Source of the DNA: CAWUJT01 sp963922715 | GTDB taxonomy: Bacteria; Pseudomonadota; Alphaproteobacteria; Rhodobacterales; Rhodobacteraceae | NCBI GenBank assembly: GCA_963922715.1 | Contig: CAWUJT010000053.1 | Span: 1-16,206, forward strand | Length of the DNA stretch: 16,206 nt | Direction of reading: 5' to 3' | Shown here: positions 14,707-16,206 of the stretch, piece by piece | Numbering within the stretch: the stretch's first letter is position 1 | Layout of the letters: every line of letters starts with the position of its first letter | Position numbers and translations under genes: made by a program | The notes under the pieces: generated by a model | Seen by the model: the letters and a program-made list of their open reading frames with translations, nothing else | What the model was told of the DNA's origin: nothing | Databases searched by the model: none

Positions 14707-15623
14707 TGGCTCGAAAACGCAAAGGCCGTCCTATCCATGGCTGGCTTCTGATTGATAAGCCCGTGGGTCTTTCATCGACAGCTGTTGTCACGAAAGTCCG
14801 CCGCGCTTTGAATGCGCAAAAGGCCGGCCATGCTGGCACGCTTGATCCCCTTGCGACTGGGCTTTTGGCGGTTGCCCTTGGGGAGGCGACGAAAACCATC
14901 CCTTATGTCACCGATGCTCTGAAAGCCTATCGTTTTGCGGTCACGCTTGGCGCTCAAACCACAACAGACGATGCAGAAGGCGAGGTTTGTCTGAAGTCGG
15001 ATGAGCGCCCGACAGATCAGGACATTAAGACGGCCTTGGTTGGGTTGCGGGGCGAGATCTTACAAACACCCCCTTTATTTTCGGCCGTCAAGGTTTCCGG
15101 TGCCCGCGCCTACGATTTAGCGCGTGCCGGCGAAACCTTAGAGCTTTCTGCACGCCCAATTTGGGTCGAGAAGCTTGAGGTTTTAACCCGCCTGAGCCCA
15201 GATCGGGTCGAGTTGGAAATGGTTTGTGGTAAAGGTGGATATGTGCGTTCTGTGGCCCGTGATTTGGGTCAAAGCCTTGGATGCTATGGGCATGTCGCTT
15301 GGCTGCGACGGATTTGGTCGGGTGCGTTTGATGTGCAAGACGCTTTATCCATTAATCAACTGGACGATTTTGCAGACGCGGACGTGCTAGAAGCATCCCT
15401 GCTGCCCCTTGAGGCTGGTCTTGACAGTATTCCAGAATTGCCCACAACAGAAACAGAAGCGATGCGTATGCGTAACGGAAACCCTGGGCAGGTGTTGCGC
15501 GGCGATGTTGACGATGGCACAGAGGCCTGGGCTTCATTCAAGGGACACGCAATTGCCCTTGGAGACTATCGCGCAGGTCTGTTACATCCTCGCAAAGTCT
15601 TCCAAACCTATCACACTTTATGA
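14706..15623 (+). CDS. truB: tRNA pseudouridine(55) synthase TruB
   Basis: A 305-residue enzyme that converts U55 of the tRNA T loop to pseudouridine. The N terminus has the typical HGWLLIDKPVGLSS (11-24). GHAGTLDPLATGLL (41-54) contains the catalytic Asp47. Further family motifs are PPLFSAVKVSGARAYDLAR, from about residue 118, and CGKGGYVRSVARDLG, from about residue 174. A small PUA-like C-terminal region follows from about 245. The ATG overlaps the preceding stop in TAATG. In many bacteria truB follows rbfA directly; here one extra gene is inserted between them. The downstream DUF1643 gene overlaps in ATGA (15620-15623). Confidence 0.96.
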   Translation: MARKRKGRPIHGWLLIDKPVGLSSTAVVTKVRRALNAQKAGHAGTLDPLATGLLAVALGEATKTIPYVTDALKAYRFAVTLGAQTTTDDAEGEVCLKSDERPTDQDIKTALVGLRGEILQTPPLFSAVKVSGARAYDLARAGETLELSARPIWVEKLEVLTRLSPDRVELEMVCGKGGYVRSVARDLGQSLGCYGHVAWLRRIWSGAFDVQDALSINQLDDFADADVLEASLLPLEAGLDSIPELPTTETEAMRMRNGNPGQVLRGDVDDGTEAWASFKGHAIALGDYRAGLLHPRKVFQTYHTL

Positions 15624-16126
15624 TTGTTCGTCATCATACCAAGGACAATGCCCCCTCAAGCGCTGTTTATTCACCTTGTGAGCTGTATCGTTATTCTTTG
15701 ACACGCACGTGGGATGCCATGGGAGCGCGTGTCAATTTTCTGATGCTGAACCCGTCCACTGCTACAGAAGTGCAAAATGACCCGACTGTTGAACGGTGTG
15801 AACGTCGTGCCCGTGCCTTAGGCTTTGGTTCTTTCAGGGTCACGAATATTTTCGCTTTCCGTGCAACGGATCCGCAAGTCATGCGCGATGCCTATGATCC
15901 TATTGGACCCGAAAATGACACTGCGATTTTAGAAGCGGTCCACTGGGCAGGACGGGTGATTTGCGCCTGGGGCATACATGGAGCACATTTACAACGCGGC
16001 CCAGAGGTTTTTCACATGTTGAAAAATCGTGAGGTGCCTTTGTTTCATTTGGGATTAAGTAAAGCGGGTCATCCAAGACACCCGCTTTACATCAGTTATT
16101 CTGTCAAACCCGTGCTTTGGAGTTAA
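15620..16126 (+). CDS. DUF1643 family protein
   Basis: A 168-residue cytoplasmic protein of unknown function belonging to the DUF1643 family. Diagnostic motifs are FLMLNPSTA (40-48), NDPTVERCERRA (53-64), VTNIFAFRATDP (74-85), AWGIHG (116-121) and LSKAGHPRHPLYI (146-158). The conserved Asn, Arg, His and Trp positions suggest a ligand- or nucleic acid-binding pocket, but no catalytic activity is established to my knowledge. Its start overlaps the truB stop by ATGA, so it is likely the last gene of the rbfA unit. Its stop overlaps the stop of the minus-strand gene at the window edge by four bases. Confidence 0.88.
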   Translation: MIVRHHTKDNAPSSAVYSPCELYRYSLTRTWDAMGARVNFLMLNPSTATEVQNDPTVERCERRARALGFGSFRVTNIFAFRATDPQVMRDAYDPIGPENDTAILEAVHWAGRVICAWGIHGAHLQRGPEVFHMLKNREVPLFHLGLSKAGHPRHPLYISYSVKPVLWS

Positions 16127-16206
16127 ACCACTTGAACTGTGTCATGTGTATCTTCTTCTGAGGCCGCATTATCTTCAGCCGGTACGGTATCTTCCTCTGA
16201 AGCTGC
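16123..16206 (-). CDS. C-terminal tail of an unidentified protein (partial)
   Basis: Read on the reverse strand, the last 84 bases are open with a TAA stop at 16125-16123, giving 27 residues that continue beyond the window. The tail is very acidic and low in complexity. It contains AASEEDT twice, 13 residues apart, written with different synonymous codons, and ends DTVQVV. Synonymous variation and codon choice suggest it is genuinely coding. Such tails occur in many proteins, so no function can be assigned. Confidence 0.5.
   Translation of the reverse strand, partial: AASEEDTVPAEDNAASEEDTHDTVQVV

Overview
The window looks like an ordinary chromosomal stretch of an alphaproteobacterium, most likely the Roseobacter group of the Rhodobacterales. 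The reasons are family resemblance and gene content: a short DksA-like protein, an iron-sulfur bacterial cryptochrome/photolyase, a contiguous mreB-mreC-mreD-mrdA-rodA block, and the rbfA...truB order. This placement is inference from the sequence only. No mobile element, CRISPR array or phage gene was seen, and no gene-free stretch exceeds about 200 bases.

Layout. Positions 1-45 are the 3' part of a tRNA-Met(CAU). Facing it is a GyaR/GhrB-type 2-hydroxyacid dehydrogenase (minus strand), divergent from a secreted double-SH3 protein. A short DksA-type regulator follows; its upstream region carries a perfect FNR-type palindrome placed at -41.5 from a predicted start site. Converging on it is a two-gene minus-strand unit, a short-chain dehydrogenase coupled by a GTGA overlap to a FeS-BCP/(6-4) photolyase. 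Next comes leuA, preceded by a 21-codon leader ORF ending in four closely spaced Leu codons, then a strong hairpin and a segment complementary to the leuA Shine-Dalgarno region.

Positions 6192-12691 hold the elongasome operon: mreB, mreC, mreD, mrdA (PBP2) and rodA. The last four are chained by 4-base start/stop overlaps. A ghrA-like hydroxypyruvate/glyoxylate reductase overlaps the end of rodA. MreB filaments, MreC/MreD, the PBP2 transpeptidase and the RodA glycosyltransferase together build lateral-wall peptidoglycan.

The last part has dapB (lysine/diaminopimelate pathway, minus strand) divergent from a tightly packed plus-strand unit: rbfA (30S maturation), a periplasmic NAGPA/DUF2233 protein, truB (tRNA psi55 synthase) and a DUF1643 protein. 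The right edge catches the acidic, repeated C-terminal tail of an unidentified minus-strand protein.

Most of the content is well-known housekeeping. The most interesting signals are regulatory: the leucine-codon leader before leuA with its possible ribosome-binding-site sequestration, and the FNR box before the dksA-like gene.
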